64,000 nt of DNA from Aplidium turbinatum (lineage: Eukaryota > Chordata > Ascidiacea > Aplousobranchia > Polyclinidae). Position 1 is the stretch's first letter. Every line of letters begins with the position of its first letter. Below, piece by piece: positions 34,711 to 47,560 of this stretch. Where the stretch lies: NCBI GenBank assembly GCA_918807975.1, contig OU964934.1:1984001-2048000 (forward strand). Reading direction: 5' to 3'. The notes beneath the pieces are model-generated. The model ran no database searches, was not told the DNA's origin, and saw nothing but the letters and a program-made list of their open reading frames with translations. The position numbers were made by a program, and so were the translations under genes.

Positions 34711-37112
34711 GTTTATTTTTTCGTATTTTGTGGTAGAACTTTGGAATTGGCAATTGTTGAACTGAAACCACTTTATACACTGGTAGGATCACCATACTTT
34801 GTAAGCTACTGTTAAACCACGAAGTAGACAGCTCATTTTAAATTGATTGTCATAAATGGGAAAATTATGTAAGACATTTGCATAACTTTATTGCAATGCC
34901 TTGTCTAAATTTTGCAAAAGCATAGATTGAAACCTTTCTTTAGCATACCGGGTAAGGTGAAAGCGTTCATGTTTTGTAGGTTAGCTTCTCTTTAGCATAA
35001 ACTTTAAGTGAGGTACGATTGATTTTGAAGTCTGCCAATAACTAAACAAGACACATAAAATACTTTTTGTAATACTGGACTAGCTGAAAGTTTGGTTGGT
35101 CTATTGATATCCTTTTAAACAATAAAGTATTTTTCTACAGCTACTGGTATAACTTGCAAAGTAAAAGTCTTTTTTGAAGTGTCATAAGCTGCATTAAGGC
35201 TGTTGCACTTTTGGCTTAACGTTTTGGTTTTACAGGGTGTTTTGTTTTCTTAAGCTTAACTTCAAAGTGAATGTTACTGGTTTACAACTGGTAGTCTAGT
35301 TCTAGAATGGTGTAACATTGCTATGTACCAAGATTTCATTCAGCATTTCATAAAGAAGATGTCTTGTTTGAACTAGCGACATTCTTGCTTTGAACATTTC
35401 AGATTTATAAACAAAACTCTCAAAGAGGAATTCTTTGAAATTTGCTGACCATGGAGGTTTGTCAGAACCAAGCAAACTTTGCTTTGCCATTATTGCCATT
35501 GAAGTACATTCGTTTACTATGATTACCAATGGTGCAGACGTGCTGCAAAAGTTTTGCAGATGTTCCAAACAAGGGAATGTTTTTCTCAAAGCTCTTTGCA
35601 TAGTTTTTTTTTTAAAAGTTATGTTGAGCCAAGTGTTAAACCTTGAATGTACCAGAAACCATGAAGCATTTAATGCGATCTTTACCCATGTCTTTAATTG
35701 CTGTGGTAAGAACCAGATAAAGTGACCAGCAGGCCACAAGCTGAAGAACAACCACCAAAAGTAAGGCAAACAGTTCAAAAACTGACCTCAAAGGTCAGCA
35801 AGTAATAAGCGGATAGCGGACATTGAGTAGTGTAATAATCAATTCACCTGCCTTTAGATGTAGGCCATAAAAATGTTTGTCTTATTTGTAGCCTATTCCA
35901 TTTCTGCAGTCATATTCTGTTTACTGCTAAAAAATTGTAAACAGTAAACAAAATAGCATTTCTCATAGATTAATTAGCATTTCATTTTAGCATTTACAAT
36001 CCCGTAATTATAAATATCCCTGACTTTACAGAGGTACGGTAGCTATCGGCAAGTGTAACCAGCATACATTTAGATACTAGTATAATAAGTATTTTATGAC
36101 AGTTGCCAGGATTTTGTTTGTGATTTCAAATCGTTGAGCTGCTTTATATTTCATTTCTTTCATTCCAAGCAAAGATGAAGGTATAACTTGATAGACCTGT
36201 GTTTACTATAAATTATATTTCTGCTGTGTTCTGTACACTGCTGGGTTGATGGTTGTTTATGAAGTTATAAAAGTTTAACTAGGTAGTAGTTATTGTGCAG
36301 TAAGCATTACAACATTTCATTAAGCACCAGTAACCTATGAAGGCTTTCTGAGTACTGCAAAGTTGTCAGTGAGTAATGAAGCTGTTAGACCTTACCTAGA
36401 AACCTCTTAACTAGTGTTGCACTGTAAATATTGCTCCGTTGTGTTAAAGTTCATAGTAATTTTCTTATGTATGCTGTGATTCCTGTGAAGTAGTTGCAAC
36501 ATGTGATAAAGTTTTTAAACTTCATCTACATAAGTCAGCATTCATGCCCATGCACCATTCCAATAACAGCTGTTTTTAGCTTGACCAATGGTGTTTCCGT
36601 GTTTGCATATGAAAAAAATAATTACATGTAGTAAAGTTAATTCAACAGGTAGATTACAGCAACTGCTGGCTGTAGGTTAACGTAAATACGCTATGGAAGA
36701 AATAGGCCGTGGTTTATTTTTATCCCATTTTTCTTTTTTGAACATTCGGTTTTACATTGTTCAACCATCTTAGAAATTTTTCTTTGCACTATTAAAACGG
36801 CTTAGCCTACTTGCTATTTTCAAAATCTGAGAATAGTTTACTCTTTGCTAAAACGACGAATGTGAATTTCTTCTTTACATTGAGAGTTTGAGGCCATAAC
36901 CTCACGCTTTTTTGTCCTATTTTTAAGAGCCATCACTGAACATAGGGACCCACTATTGGATTTCGGAGGGACAAGATGGTGCTCACACGGCCCTGCCCAT
37001 TTCAAACACACAACTTTTATACATATGAATTATGGAAGCTACGCTTTGAATGCACGCCAAAATTCTTCCATGGCCTCCCAGTAGGTCACTTTCTACAACT
37101 ATATACCCTATT
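34711..37112. other. AT-rich non-coding stretch
   Basis: The longest frames (for example 35302-35778, minus) lack any motif, splice context or codon regularity that I recognise. Nothing else is supported. Confidence 0.4.
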
Positions 37113-38576
37113 CAGTGCCGGTCTTAGGGTATTTCGGGCCCTGTGCAGAATATACTTTGCGGGCCCCAATGACAATGATCCAATTCAGTAACGTAGCTAG
37201 GTATTTTGAAAGGGGGGTAGTTTGACTGTCGGCGAGCGAAGCCGAAAGGGGGGTAGTTTGACTGGCGGTGTGTTTGCCGAAGGCTACACTTAACGGCAGA
37301 GGGTCTGGGGGGCCTCTCCCAGAAAATTTTGAAAAATTACTTTGAATTTGGGGCATTCTGAGAGCATGTTCAACAAAAATTTGGGTATGAATATTACTGT
37401 AAAATGGTGCTGTCTGGTGGCATAGCAAAAGGATAAGATCATGTTTTCTTTGGCATTTTTCGAAAATAAAGCTATGTCTCTTTGTTGAGTCTGGATGCAA
37501 CCTATTTCGTCCCCTGAACAATTCGCACCTCGATTTCGTACCCTAGCCCTGGTACGAAATAGGTTGAATCCTTAAACATTTTTAACCCTGATGTGATTGC
37601 ATTGCACGAACAATTGTTGAGAGAATATAATTTTCAGCACATTCTAGGGCGCATCTAGAAAATGTTAATAAGTTACTCTATCCCTTAGCTTCCATTTAAG
37701 CAGAAAAGCTTTAGATTTTTAGGTTGCTTCAACGTTTGATGACATGGAATCAGCATTATAACGGTGAATTCTTCGCTAAGAATGGATGGGAGTAGCCTAC
37801 CTAGCCTACTTCTACACTAATCAGCGCAATTTAGTTCAAGTGTAATATCACAATGTCTGGCTTTGATCTCCGAGTAATATTGATAAAGCAAGGTTGGTTA
37901 CAAAATTAAATTATACGCGTAGGCTAAGTTTTGGTATTACAGTAAGAAAAAAAAGGCCCAGGAAAAATTTTATAAGTGAGAATGAATGCGATGAACCTAC
38001 AGTACTTGCTCTCCATCACTTTCGCTCACATGACACGCAAAAATAAACCTAAAGATAAAAGCCTAGTGAAACTTTGCACAGCAGAAAACAGTAACGTTAG
38101 TGCAGAAGTTTTCCTACTCCTGCCCAGAACATTGTGACGCAAGAAACCACACGACCTCGTTCTGTGGAAGTTAATCAGTGATGTTATGTATTGGGATTAA
38201 GCATGACGATCGAAGTTAAATCTCGTGAGTCCGCCGTGAGACTTAATTTGTCTGCCGAGATGGCTGCTCAGGCTGGACAAGTTTGTCCGCTGTCAACAAA
38301 ATCGAATTTTGACCTATTTCGTCCCCTAAAAAGATCGAGAGAAATTTTGAAATGTTTGCCGCAACTCCGATCAACGATTTCGGCTAAAAGTTGTTTTTTT
38401 TCTCGATCTTTTCAGGGTACGAAATAGGTTGTTTTTCTATGTTTCCTGTTGCTAATTCCTTCGTTGAATTCATTTGTTGCATTTTCCATTGGAAATGACA
38501 AAAATTACTGCATTTTTTGAGTAGATTGCGGGCCCTGTGCGATCGCACGGTTCGCACACCCCAAAGACCGGCACTG
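37113..38576. mobile_element. hAT-like element with CAGTGCCGGTCTT ends, holding copy 2 of the 1-kb element
   Basis: Left CAGTGCCGGTCTTAGGG and right complement CAGTGCCGGTCTTTGGGG form inverted termini, and GGGCCCTGTGC is shared next to both. A near-matching flank (CCCTATT/CCGTATT) may be a worn target duplication. The interior at about 37590-38312 matches the reverse complement of 2706-3759. GACCTATTTCGTCCC and its complement flank that copy. No gene. Confidence 0.65.
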
Positions 38577-39879
38577 CCGTATTCAAACCGGCTAGGGTCA
38601 AGGGTCCATCTCCGAATCAGCAAGCATGAGTTCGATACCGTGTGGGAACACACGACTTTTTAAAAGTGGTGCAATCTTATTTCTGCTTTGCAATCAGTAA
38701 AAGAGTAAAATTATGGCCAACTCTTTGAAAAATTGTAGTGTTGGCCTATTGTTATTGTTGCATAGTCGTTTTAAGGCCTATTATTACGACGGTCCTACTT
38801 GCCCCACACCCCCTGAGTGACTGAGCAAGCGGAGACTTGGATAACCCGGGCAGCTCTTCTGGCAACGTCCTTGTTCCAACCGCCTGATAAGCGAAGAAGC
38901 TTCCGAGATCACTTCAATAAGTCAACACATCGACACACAGCAAACATTGTTTATTGTACACGATTAAGACACTAGGGCTAGGCTGTTAGTAAGGATTAAA
39001 GGACGGTCAGAACATTGACATACATAGATATGATGATGAGTAGTTAACTGATAACCAAATAAGGAACTCGGCACTTGTTACGCTACACCGCGCCATGCAA
39101 TCATGACGAGTTTGGTTCGCTGAGGTGAAAAGCAAGATTCGACCCGATTACAAAGTAGATAGTGCAACAAATTATAGCAATGAAACATCTTCCGTCAGCA
39201 AAAGTGCAGCAAATCTTGAATTTTACAGTGGTTCAACACCGCCTCATGTCGGTAGCAATGAGGATGAAAACAAGTGGATAATATCAGCTGGGCATTGAAG
39301 GGCTCTCGTGATGTTGCATAGTCTTGATAGTTCAAAAACTTGGACAAACCATTGAATGCCGGGGTGCCAAGCTGAGAAGACAACAACCACCGCGCTTAAT
39401 AAAATGTCGCCATAAAATGTCTAAGTGCAATGAGGATTAAGCAACTAAGACTAATTTTCGCATAAAAATAATGTAAAGTGCAATAAGCAAAAGGTCGTAG
39501 TCATCTTCACACAAGTCGCTTGAAGAGTCCTCACTCTGTAGTACAACCTTGTTGAGACTTGTTGCATACGACCAATGGCTCCCAACGTGAAACAGTTGAT
39601 AAGACGTGAGGGTTGAAAATACAACGAACCCAGTTTATGCCGTCGCCACGATCATAGGTTTCGTTTTAAAATACCTGGGAATACTGAATCTAAACGTGAA
39701 CGTGCAACGAACGGAAGAGGACACCTGACCTACGAAAGTTCAGTCGATGGAAGCAGAAGGGCGTAATCCATACGGACGACCACAGAACAGGTGGTGCGAT
39801 AATAACCTCTGAAAGGGAAACCTTGTGGCGGTCAAGGTTGGAAATAAGAATGCGTGGAAAGTCGAATCCAGAAAACAAA
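38577..39879. other. non-coding stretch
   Basis: Only short frames without motifs. No repeat structure stands out. Confidence 0.35.
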
Positions 39880-40035
39880 AAACGTAAAACCGAGCACTAA
39901 CTAACAAAAGACGTAAAACCGAGCACTAACTAACAAAAGACGTAAAACCGAGCACCAACTAACAAAAGACGTAAAACCGAGCACTAACTAACTAAAGACG
40001 TAAAACCGTGCACTAACTATAGCTAAAGACGTATA
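39880..40035. repeat. 29-bp tandem repeat, about five copies
   Basis: The unit contains GACGTAAAACCGAGCACTAA and starts at 39910, 39939, 39968 and onward at exactly 29 bp. The last copies are diverged. There are no unique spacers, so it is not a CRISPR array. Confidence 0.88.
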
Positions 40036-42387
40036 ACGATAATTGATTGCTAGGAACATCACGCCCGTTTTTATCGGCTCATTGCCTTATTTCATTGGAA
40101 TTTTCCATAACAATATTATCATTGCCCTATGTTGCGAATCAATAGTATAGATAGATACCTTGATAAGAATAGCCTGCAACTCGCCAATCGCAGGTCAATG
40201 CCTTAACAGTCTGCTCAGTGCTGCAGAAGGGCTGCTGGCTCAGTGCAGGCGCGAGCCAGGAATCAACGAACACACAAGTGATATTAAAGAGTGAAATGTC
40301 AAGAAAGTGTGGAAGCACCTCACGGTCGTGTGAGTGCAGCAACAAATTCATTAAGTTTGTTCAGATTCAATATTGTTCACGGCACTGTAGTGAGCTGGCG
40401 AAAAGATTATTATCAAGAGGTTGGGAACCACTGCGTTAAACTGAACATGGCTTTGTGACCACTTGAAGAGTTAATTTCTAACGATTTGAAGATTTAATCT
40501 GAAACGACAAAATATAGAAGTAGTCGCATACACGACGCAATTCGACTTAGCGGATTTAGCTTGCATTGTCTCGAAACTAAGAAACTGCGCTGTGGATCGC
40601 TGGATGTTTGGAAGGGATAATTGTGTGGTCAGAGGAGTGAATTCAGGAAACATGGGGTCGGCAAACTGAGACAAGAATTAAGCGACACAAACTACATGCG
40701 CTGTCGCTCAAATTTACAATTTGCGTGATAAAATGAACAGTAACAGAAGTAATTGAAAAGCAATCTATCTACACAATGTACATTGTTTAGATGGCTAACA
40801 AAGACTAATCAACGCAAACACAGCAATCACAAAGTAATACAGATGTACAATATACATTAAAAATCATCGAAGACAAGGAAAGAACTTGACTTTCTTTGCG
40901 AGGGTACTTTTGAACTCAGCCATTTGCACCACGACCTGGATGGTTTCCTCCCCTTCCACCACCACCTCTGCTTCTGCTTCCTCGTCCATCACTGACTTGT
41001 TTATCTGAAACAATCGCTCAGATTGAAAACCGTACACGCAGAGGAACACCAATAGCTGTCAAAGCCGCGGCTGTTGCTTCAAGTCAAATAGCACGTCTCC
41101 AGCATGACTTGCTTGTACAAGTGTGAAAAGCAGCAGTTGGTGCCTGCTAGACCACCTGCTCTGCCTGGCTCTACCAGACCACCTGGTGCCTACAATGCGA
41201 AACGTTTCAATGAATGCACGAAGCTGCAAGAGGCTGATACGACGTCCACGGCTGATATACCATGCCTCGTCTGCTTTGGCAGTTAATTGGTCATTAGTTT
41301 CCTTGGCACTGTTGTAACTACTACTCGAACAGGTTTGCAAGAGCATGGGATTTGAACAAAGCTAATACCCAGCATTCAGAGCGGAATCAGTATCCTTCCC
41401 ACAACGCATTTACTACTCGTTTGTGTTTATAGTTGCCATTTAATTTACGTTGTTTTTATGTAACTTGTGACCAGCCTCACTACATAATCACATTCAGCGT
41501 TTTCTGGTACAGACGTTGGAACTAATTACCACCGCACTACGCGTCGTGATCAATTAAGCGTTTTGTACCACGTTTCTCAGTTACATGCTTCGTGTTTCTT
41601 TGTTGTTATATATTGCGTTACTTTTGTACAATCAGTTGAGTAAGTACAAGAGGTCAGTGGTTTTCATTTACTTGTTTGACGAATTATTATTACTTGTTGG
41701 CAACCTTACTTACTTCATTTCTATTATAATGTCTAAAAATACAACAGTTTGCCAACAGCATTTTTCTTGCTGTACATTAAACGAAATCCAATACCACGTT
41801 GTGGTTCCACCACAACTTACCATTGTCATCATGCTCAACATGTCTTCAAAATTGTCTTTTTCTTGCAAGGTCTTCACTAGCGCCGTCACATACCACGAAC
41901 CATATTCCACATCTCTATAGGACTTCGTACCTGTAGAAGTGGAACACTGCAGCTTCATGAACATTAATAGGAATACAAACAATTATTTCAGAGTGTATTT
42001 TTTTCTAGTGCATATGAAGTGAACAAACATATTGCAAGCCCTGAGGAAAATCTGTGTTTCAAACTTAAATCTTTGAAGTTCAATAACACGAAGACAACCA
42101 GCTTTGGTTCGCCTCACTCGTCTCCTATCTCAATGTTGTGGTATCTTCATGACACTCCCGTTGTCTGCTGTGGGAGGAATTTTCATTTTGATATAAATAA
42201 AGCAGGACATTTTTACGTTGATTAAAAGTTATTTTATAATTTTGTTATATTATGTTAATTGTTATATTATGTCCATTTATAAAATGTTTTATTCGTATGT
42301 TTGTGGTTCTAGATTTACAGTCATTCCCAAGCTTTTTCATTTCGCGTACCGTTTAGCAATTGCATACAGTGTTCGCGTACCACCTAC
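40036..42387. other. stretch without a recognised gene
   Basis: A hAT-type end (minus-strand CAGTGGTTCCCAACC) occurs near 40420. Minus-strand frames at 40864-41052 (acidic, DEEAEAEVVVEGEE) and 41059-41346 have no recognisable domain or start/splice support. Host exons of unknown type here cannot be excluded. Confidence 0.3.
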
Positions 42388-43200
42388 ACTCATCATCATC
42401 ACGTGCCGTCTCCGATCCGAAGGTTGGCTGTCATTTGCTTCCCCGTATCACGTTCTTCCGCTACTCTTTTTGCTTCTCCGATTCTTGAAAAATCAGCCCA
42501 CTGTTTTACATCATCTTCCCAAGTTCGTCTCCTTCTTCCCTTGCACCTCCTTCCTTCCACCAACAATTGATGTAGCTGCCCTGCCGATCCTCTCAGAATA
42601 TGTCCCGCGAATTTCATCTTTTGTTTTGCTAAGTTGTTTGCCCATCTATCTTGCACTCCAATCCTTTTTTTAATTGCTTCGTTTGTTATGTGTTTTTTAT
42701 ATGATACTTTTAGTATTCTTCTGTAGCACCAGAGTTGAAAAGCATTAATTTTTTTTGTGAATTTTTTTGCTGTAGGTCCAATTTTCACATCCATATGACA
42801 TGACTGGTTTGATGTAACAAGATAGAAGTCTCAGTTTTGAATGTAAATTTATTGCTCCTTTTAAAAATTCCTTGCATTTCCAAAATGACGCTTTTGCTTG
42901 ACCGATTCTTCTTTTTACATCATTGGTGCATCTTCCATCTTGTGTAATGAGGGACCCTAGGTATGTGTACGTGGTGACCTGATCCAATTGTTCTCCTTCC
43001 AGCTTAATTTTTATTTCCATTGCTTTTTTCGACCAGTATTGTTTTTGTTTTCTTCAAATTGAGTTTCATTCCGTATTTTTTACCGATTTCATTGATTTTG
43101 TCCATACTTTCTTGCAGTTTTTCTTTTGTGGCAGCGAGAATGACAGTGTCATCTGCGTATCGTATGTTGCTTACTACGCTACAACCAGAAAACCTCAAAA
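42388..43200 (-). mobile_element. LINE 3' end (RTE-like), 5'-truncated and frameshifted
   Basis: In minus-strand order: reverse-transcriptase palm NIRYADDTVILAATKEKL, then LDQVTTYTYLGSLIT and CYIKPVMSYGCENWT, then FQLWCYRRILKVSY, FAGHILRG and a Lys/Arg-rich end. Two frame changes separate the parts (near 43010 and 42770). The tail is a run of TGA/GATGATGA, typical of RTE-like LINEs. The 5' part is missing beyond about 43200, the usual form of a dead LINE copy. Confidence 0.85.
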
Positions 43201-43379
43201 ATATTCAATAAAAGGCAAGAAAGTTTAACGAATATCAGGTCTTCGAAACAAAAAGATTGTTAATATTAGGCTAAATAATCAATTAAGCTGTTTAGATGTC
43301 GCGTGAATAAATAAAAGGCCAATAAATAGGATTCAACATTGAAAAGTTTTGCCGTTTCCATAGAACAGCCAAAGTCAGA

Positions 43380-43467
43380 CCCAGACAGCAAAAGCCGCCA
43401 CTGTCACATTGATTCAACGTCTGCAGACGTTGAATCAATGTCAAAATGAAGGATTTTGCTGTCTGGG
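43380..43467. mobile_element. 88-bp palindromic CCCAG-type MITE
   Basis: CCCAGACAGCAAAA at the left mirrors TTTTGCTGTCTGGG at the right. The centre (43406-43441) is a perfect 36-bp palindrome around CGTCTGCAGACG. Related cores occur near 3474, 13751, 14093 and 46870. Confidence 0.75.
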
Positions 43468-44707
43468 AGGTTTTCAAACTGTGCGTCGTGACGCGTTGGT
43501 GCGTGGTTTCAATTTTTCAAGAACTTCGTGCAATTCAATTCAATTTTATTTTTTGTTGCTGGCGCAAACATGTACAGAACGGCAAAGTAAATATACGAAT
43601 TTGACACCAACAAAATTCTAACTTCCATTCTAACTTCGTGCAATGATTCCAATTCGTATCTAATTCTAAACTCAATTGCGGAATAAAACGCTTACAGATA
43701 TTATTCTTCCCTGAGATGTGCATTAGAACCAACTATTACGAAACTGTAGCAATCGATTGTGGTTTAACAATTACATAGCGCAATTCTAATTCTCCTCCCC
43801 GCGAGACAAATGAAGGCTGGTGACATAAGAAATAAATAAAAAAGAATGCCTGAAATTTTTTCGATAGGTGCGTCGATAGCCTAACAAAGTTTTTCAAAAG
43901 ACTGGCAACGAAAAAAGTTTGTGAACCAATGACGTAGTTTTTGCGTTATAAACACTTGAATCCCCTCCACGTTAAATCAATTATGACACGATGATGAACA
44001 TTGTGTAGTTCGCAAGTTTGCGCAAATTCTATTATTTCATTTTAAAAAACTGTTATCAGCTTAAGAGAGTTTCTCGCGTACCACCTGGAAGGCTTTTGCG
44101 TACCACTAGTGGAACGCGTACCACAGTTTGGGAACCACTTTTCTAAAAAGTAACCTCTACTATCGGGCTATCGGGGGTTTTCCAAACTATCGGGGGTTCC
44201 TGACTCTTCTCATCTCTTGCCAGAAGATGAATCGACGACATGTGGTATTTTCAAGTCAAAAGGTGTGTTTTTATGATGGTCCGTCGTCCATGTTACAGCA
44301 ACTTTACCCCTCAATAAATAAAATTTGTCCCAAGGGGTAAATTTAACCTGGATTGCTTTATATCAAAGTTGTGACTCACAAAAAAACACAAGCGATTAAA
44401 ATTATTATTGTCGTTGTTGCATTAATTGTAAGATGAGAACTGTAAAGAGATTCAGTTAAAAAGTTTTTTGAATTCGAGTGTACACTTTGAATTGACCAAA
44501 GTTTAGAGATATTGAAACGAAATCCAAACATTTAAAAATTGAAAACCCTGTATCTTGGGGCTACTTTTCATGATCAAGAAATGGTAATAGGGAAAAATGT
44601 GAAAATAGAAATTCTTGTGAAGTTGGATGCACAGAAACAAAACTATCCTCTCCCGTTTACACGATTTAACAATCTATGTGTCGCGCTTCACAAGAAATGC
44701 GTTGTAG
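43468..44707. other. non-coding stretch with a shared 75-bp piece
   Basis: The segment near 43553-43617 (GGCGCAAACATGTACAGAAC and following) is repeated near 51148-51207, pointing to a dispersed repeat. No gene was recognised. The sequence adjoining 44707 is the left flank of the P-type transposon. Confidence 0.4.
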
Positions 44708-47021
44708 CATGGCCACCTAGTAGATATGGCCAGCTATGTCACATATGAAGGCCTTTTTACAACGGGCCGATAGAAAAATACTTGAAATTTTGACAAGCAA
44801 AGAAACTGCTCTTACTGGCATGGGGTACAACAAAGCAGATATTTTTCAGACTTGTTAGGCGTTATTAATGCATTTAACAGGTGCCTGACCTTACATTTAG
44901 ACATATTGCAGTACCAAACTACATAATGAATGGTGCAAATTAATAATTTGTAAGTGAACAAACATCTCAAAATAACCAATAACAACAGCACGGACTATTT
45001 TTTTACAACAGAAATAGTGTAAGGACATGCGAAAATAATGATATACTGTATGTTTTATTCAATGAAGTGAGGGGGGGACTACAAAGACGATAGTGATTAT
45101 GGTGACGGAAAAAATAAATCCCATAACTACAATAGAATCTTAAACTACTTTTGCCTTTGTTTAAATGCTACAATGTTATCCTTTCTTTTTGACTCATTTA
45201 TAATATTTTGGTAATTATTATAATAATTATTGTTAACAACAATTTTCGATGCAAAGTGGTTGCCCCAGACCACCTGTGCGTCACATGCCAACTTTACACT
45301 GGAGAAAAGATATTTTTTGAAAACATATGCTAGTGCATAGCTTTTCGACAAGGCAATCCACATTTGCGTACCTTTTTTTCAACAACATCTAAAGCAGCAA
45401 AAGCACTATAAACAAAATCAGAAAGTGGCTGAGAAGGCACATTGAAGCCTCCCTTGACAAATGCTGAAAGTACAAAGGAGCTTTAGCTGCGGAATCAGCT
45501 GTAAGTAAACTTTTGCACATTGCACATTTGGAGCGTTTAACAAGTTTTTTGCTATATAACCGGCTATTGTAAAGCCAACTTCTGTACTATTAGAAGATAA
45601 TGTTGCGTTAAACATTTCATTGACAACTTCATCCACATCTTCCTGAAGCTTTTCAAAGCTTAAAAAAATGCATGGATTACTTGCAGCTAGATCCTCTTTC
45701 CAAAATTGAATATCCCTTTTCAACAAATCTTTTTGCACATGCAAATTTCGATCTACTAACAGCTTCAGCAACCTTGGGAAAGCCAGACAACTTGTCAGAA
45801 ATAATGTTGTAAAAAATCAAAAAGTTTTATTCCCGACAGTAGCCTACTGGAAACCATCTGGGCAGTGTGCCTCAGTTATGTCACTGAAAATAAGATATTC
45901 TGTTTTTCTGCTAGAAGTCTACCAGTTCATCAAGTTGTTTTATATGAATTTTGGGTGCTTTTCGTGGAGGTGCTGGAGTTGGTAAAGCTGATGGAGTGAT
46001 GGCGTTTTAATGCTTGAATTGAGTGGACTGTTGAAACTGGATTTAGATGCCACTTGAAGTTATTTCTTTTACCATAACTTATAAATTTCTCTTCAAAATG
46101 TTTCATACAAAAAACAGACTTTTTATAGGCTCCCAGTTAGATCGGTTAACAAATTTTATCCATTGCGGCAGCAACACTGCACTATATCCAGAGGAAAAGC
46201 AAAGTTTGAAATATAGGTACCAGAAGTGAAGTAGCCTGATTTGCAACCAAACGCAACGCATTTGTTAGGCATTTTGTCACTTAATTCCTATAAAATGCAA
46301 TGAAACAACAAGTCCATCATCTACTTGAACATGTGAACTTCAGATCATGACCGATTCGTGGTCATGTATAATTGTATAGGCTATCCTACATGCCAAGACT
46401 TGCATTACGATTCATACATTGGTCAAAGAGTTACAATATTTTGCTGATAGAAAACGATTGGTTTATCTAGTTTAGTTTTGCAAACATGAAGTTAACCTGC
46501 TTTCCTTTCGTCAACTGACTACAAAGTTAAAGTAGGCTACAGTAGCAATTAAAAAGTATGCTGAAGTGAAGATACAACTAGGTCTGTAGCCATTGCATAT
46601 CAGAAGCTTGATTTGCTCAGTAATCAGCTGCATAATTTCTGTAACGTGCATTACTTTTCTGTGCTATGTTGCTTGAGAATATCACATGAAAACTAACTGC
46701 ACAAGTGCACATATTGTGCGACTTTAATGTTTTCCTTTTCACTCTAGCTGCTAGACTTGCCTATGCTGTGACTAACTGCGTATGAGTTTACTTCATGGTT
46801 TACTCCCATCAAGCAAAATGTCCAGCTGCGCAATGTTTCAGCTCTCAATTTACAAACTTTCTTTACATTGAGTCAACGTCCACAAACCTGCGATTCATGT
46901 CTACATACTCTTAAAGCAAAAGTAATGTGGTTTGTCTGCCGAACTGCTACGAAACAGTCGGCCCGGTATTTTAAGGCTTCAAAATGTGACATAGCCGGTC
47001 ATCTCTACTAGTATGGTCATG
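44708..47021 (-). mobile_element. P-type DNA transposon with about 60-bp inverted ends
   Basis: The ends align as inverted repeats: CATGGCCACCTAGTAGATAT at the left, and CATGACCATACTAGTAGAGA as the complement of the right end, both continuing into GCTATGTCACAT. GTTGTAG flanks both sides (44701-44707 and 47022-47028), and one more base may extend it to the 8 bp expected of P elements. It holds the remnant of a P/THAP-like transposase on the minus strand. Confidence 0.75.
45145..45830 (-). pseudogene. C-terminal remnant of a P/THAP9-like transposase
   Basis: Motifs in minus-strand order: FTIAGYIAKNLLNAP with a nearby Cys, then in another frame GGFNVPSQPLSDFVYSAFAA and EKKVRKCGLPCRKAMH, then in a third frame an end reading VWGNHFASKIVVNN. 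The AGYIAK..L and following pattern is what I recall from the C-terminal part of P/THAP-type and related transposases. At least two frame changes break it. Only a few hundred bases of coding remnant remain, so the element depends on another source of transposase. Confidence 0.5.
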
Positions 47022-47143
47022 GTTGTAGATACAATAAATGTTGGAAATGCGTAACTTTTTCATTTACATGGCATGTGAGGACATTCACAATAAATTGTGT
47101 GACGGTTAGATGATTTTGTTGCTGCGTAAATTCCGCCAGAGCG
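47022..47143 (-). CDS. tentative caspase small-subunit exon, cut by the P-type transposon
   Basis: After an acceptor-like CTTCAGACAG the minus strand reads ALAEFTQQQNHLTVTQFIV then NVLTCHVNEKVTHF. This resembles the caspase p10 stretch that runs from the conserved IQSL through ILTRVNRKVA.EF. The left edge is the P-type transposon, which would have landed in the exon. The piece holding GYVSYRN..GSWFIQ was not found between this and the last sure caspase exon, so the link is inferred. Confidence 0.35.
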
Positions 47144-47560
47144 CTGTCTGAAGATTTTCATATAATATCCGGTTAGATAAATTGTAAATTCGTCTCAGGA
47201 TCTTAAAATGCTATATCTGGTCGACCCTATTATACAATTCTGAAACTTGGACAATGTCACAAAAAATGGAAAAACGGATCGATGCCTTCGAGCTCTGGAC
47301 ATACAGGCAAATGTTAAAAATTTCATGGAAACAAAAGATCACTAACGATGAAGTACTCTCCAAATTCAATTCAAGCCCAATGCTCTTACAAACAGTCAAA
47401 AGAAGAAAATTGAAGTATTTCGGACACACAATAAGGCAAAATTCATTACAAAAATCATTAATAGAAGGGAAGATAAACGGTAAAAGAAATAAAGGCAGAC
47501 CAAGAATGATTTGGACAACAAACATCACAAAATGGACAAAATTAACTTATGAATGTGCAG

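Noticed and set aside
35302-35778. 158-residue minus-strand frame
   Set aside because: No ATG in place, no recognised motif, no splice context and AT-rich surroundings.
37108-37521. 137-residue minus-strand frame with repeated SQTTPLS
   Set aside because: Comes from a short GGGGGGTAGTTTGACTG duplication inside a hAT-like element.
40864-41346. Two adjacent minus-strand frames, one acidic
   Set aside because: No recognised domain and no supported junction between them; kept only as a note in the stretch entry.
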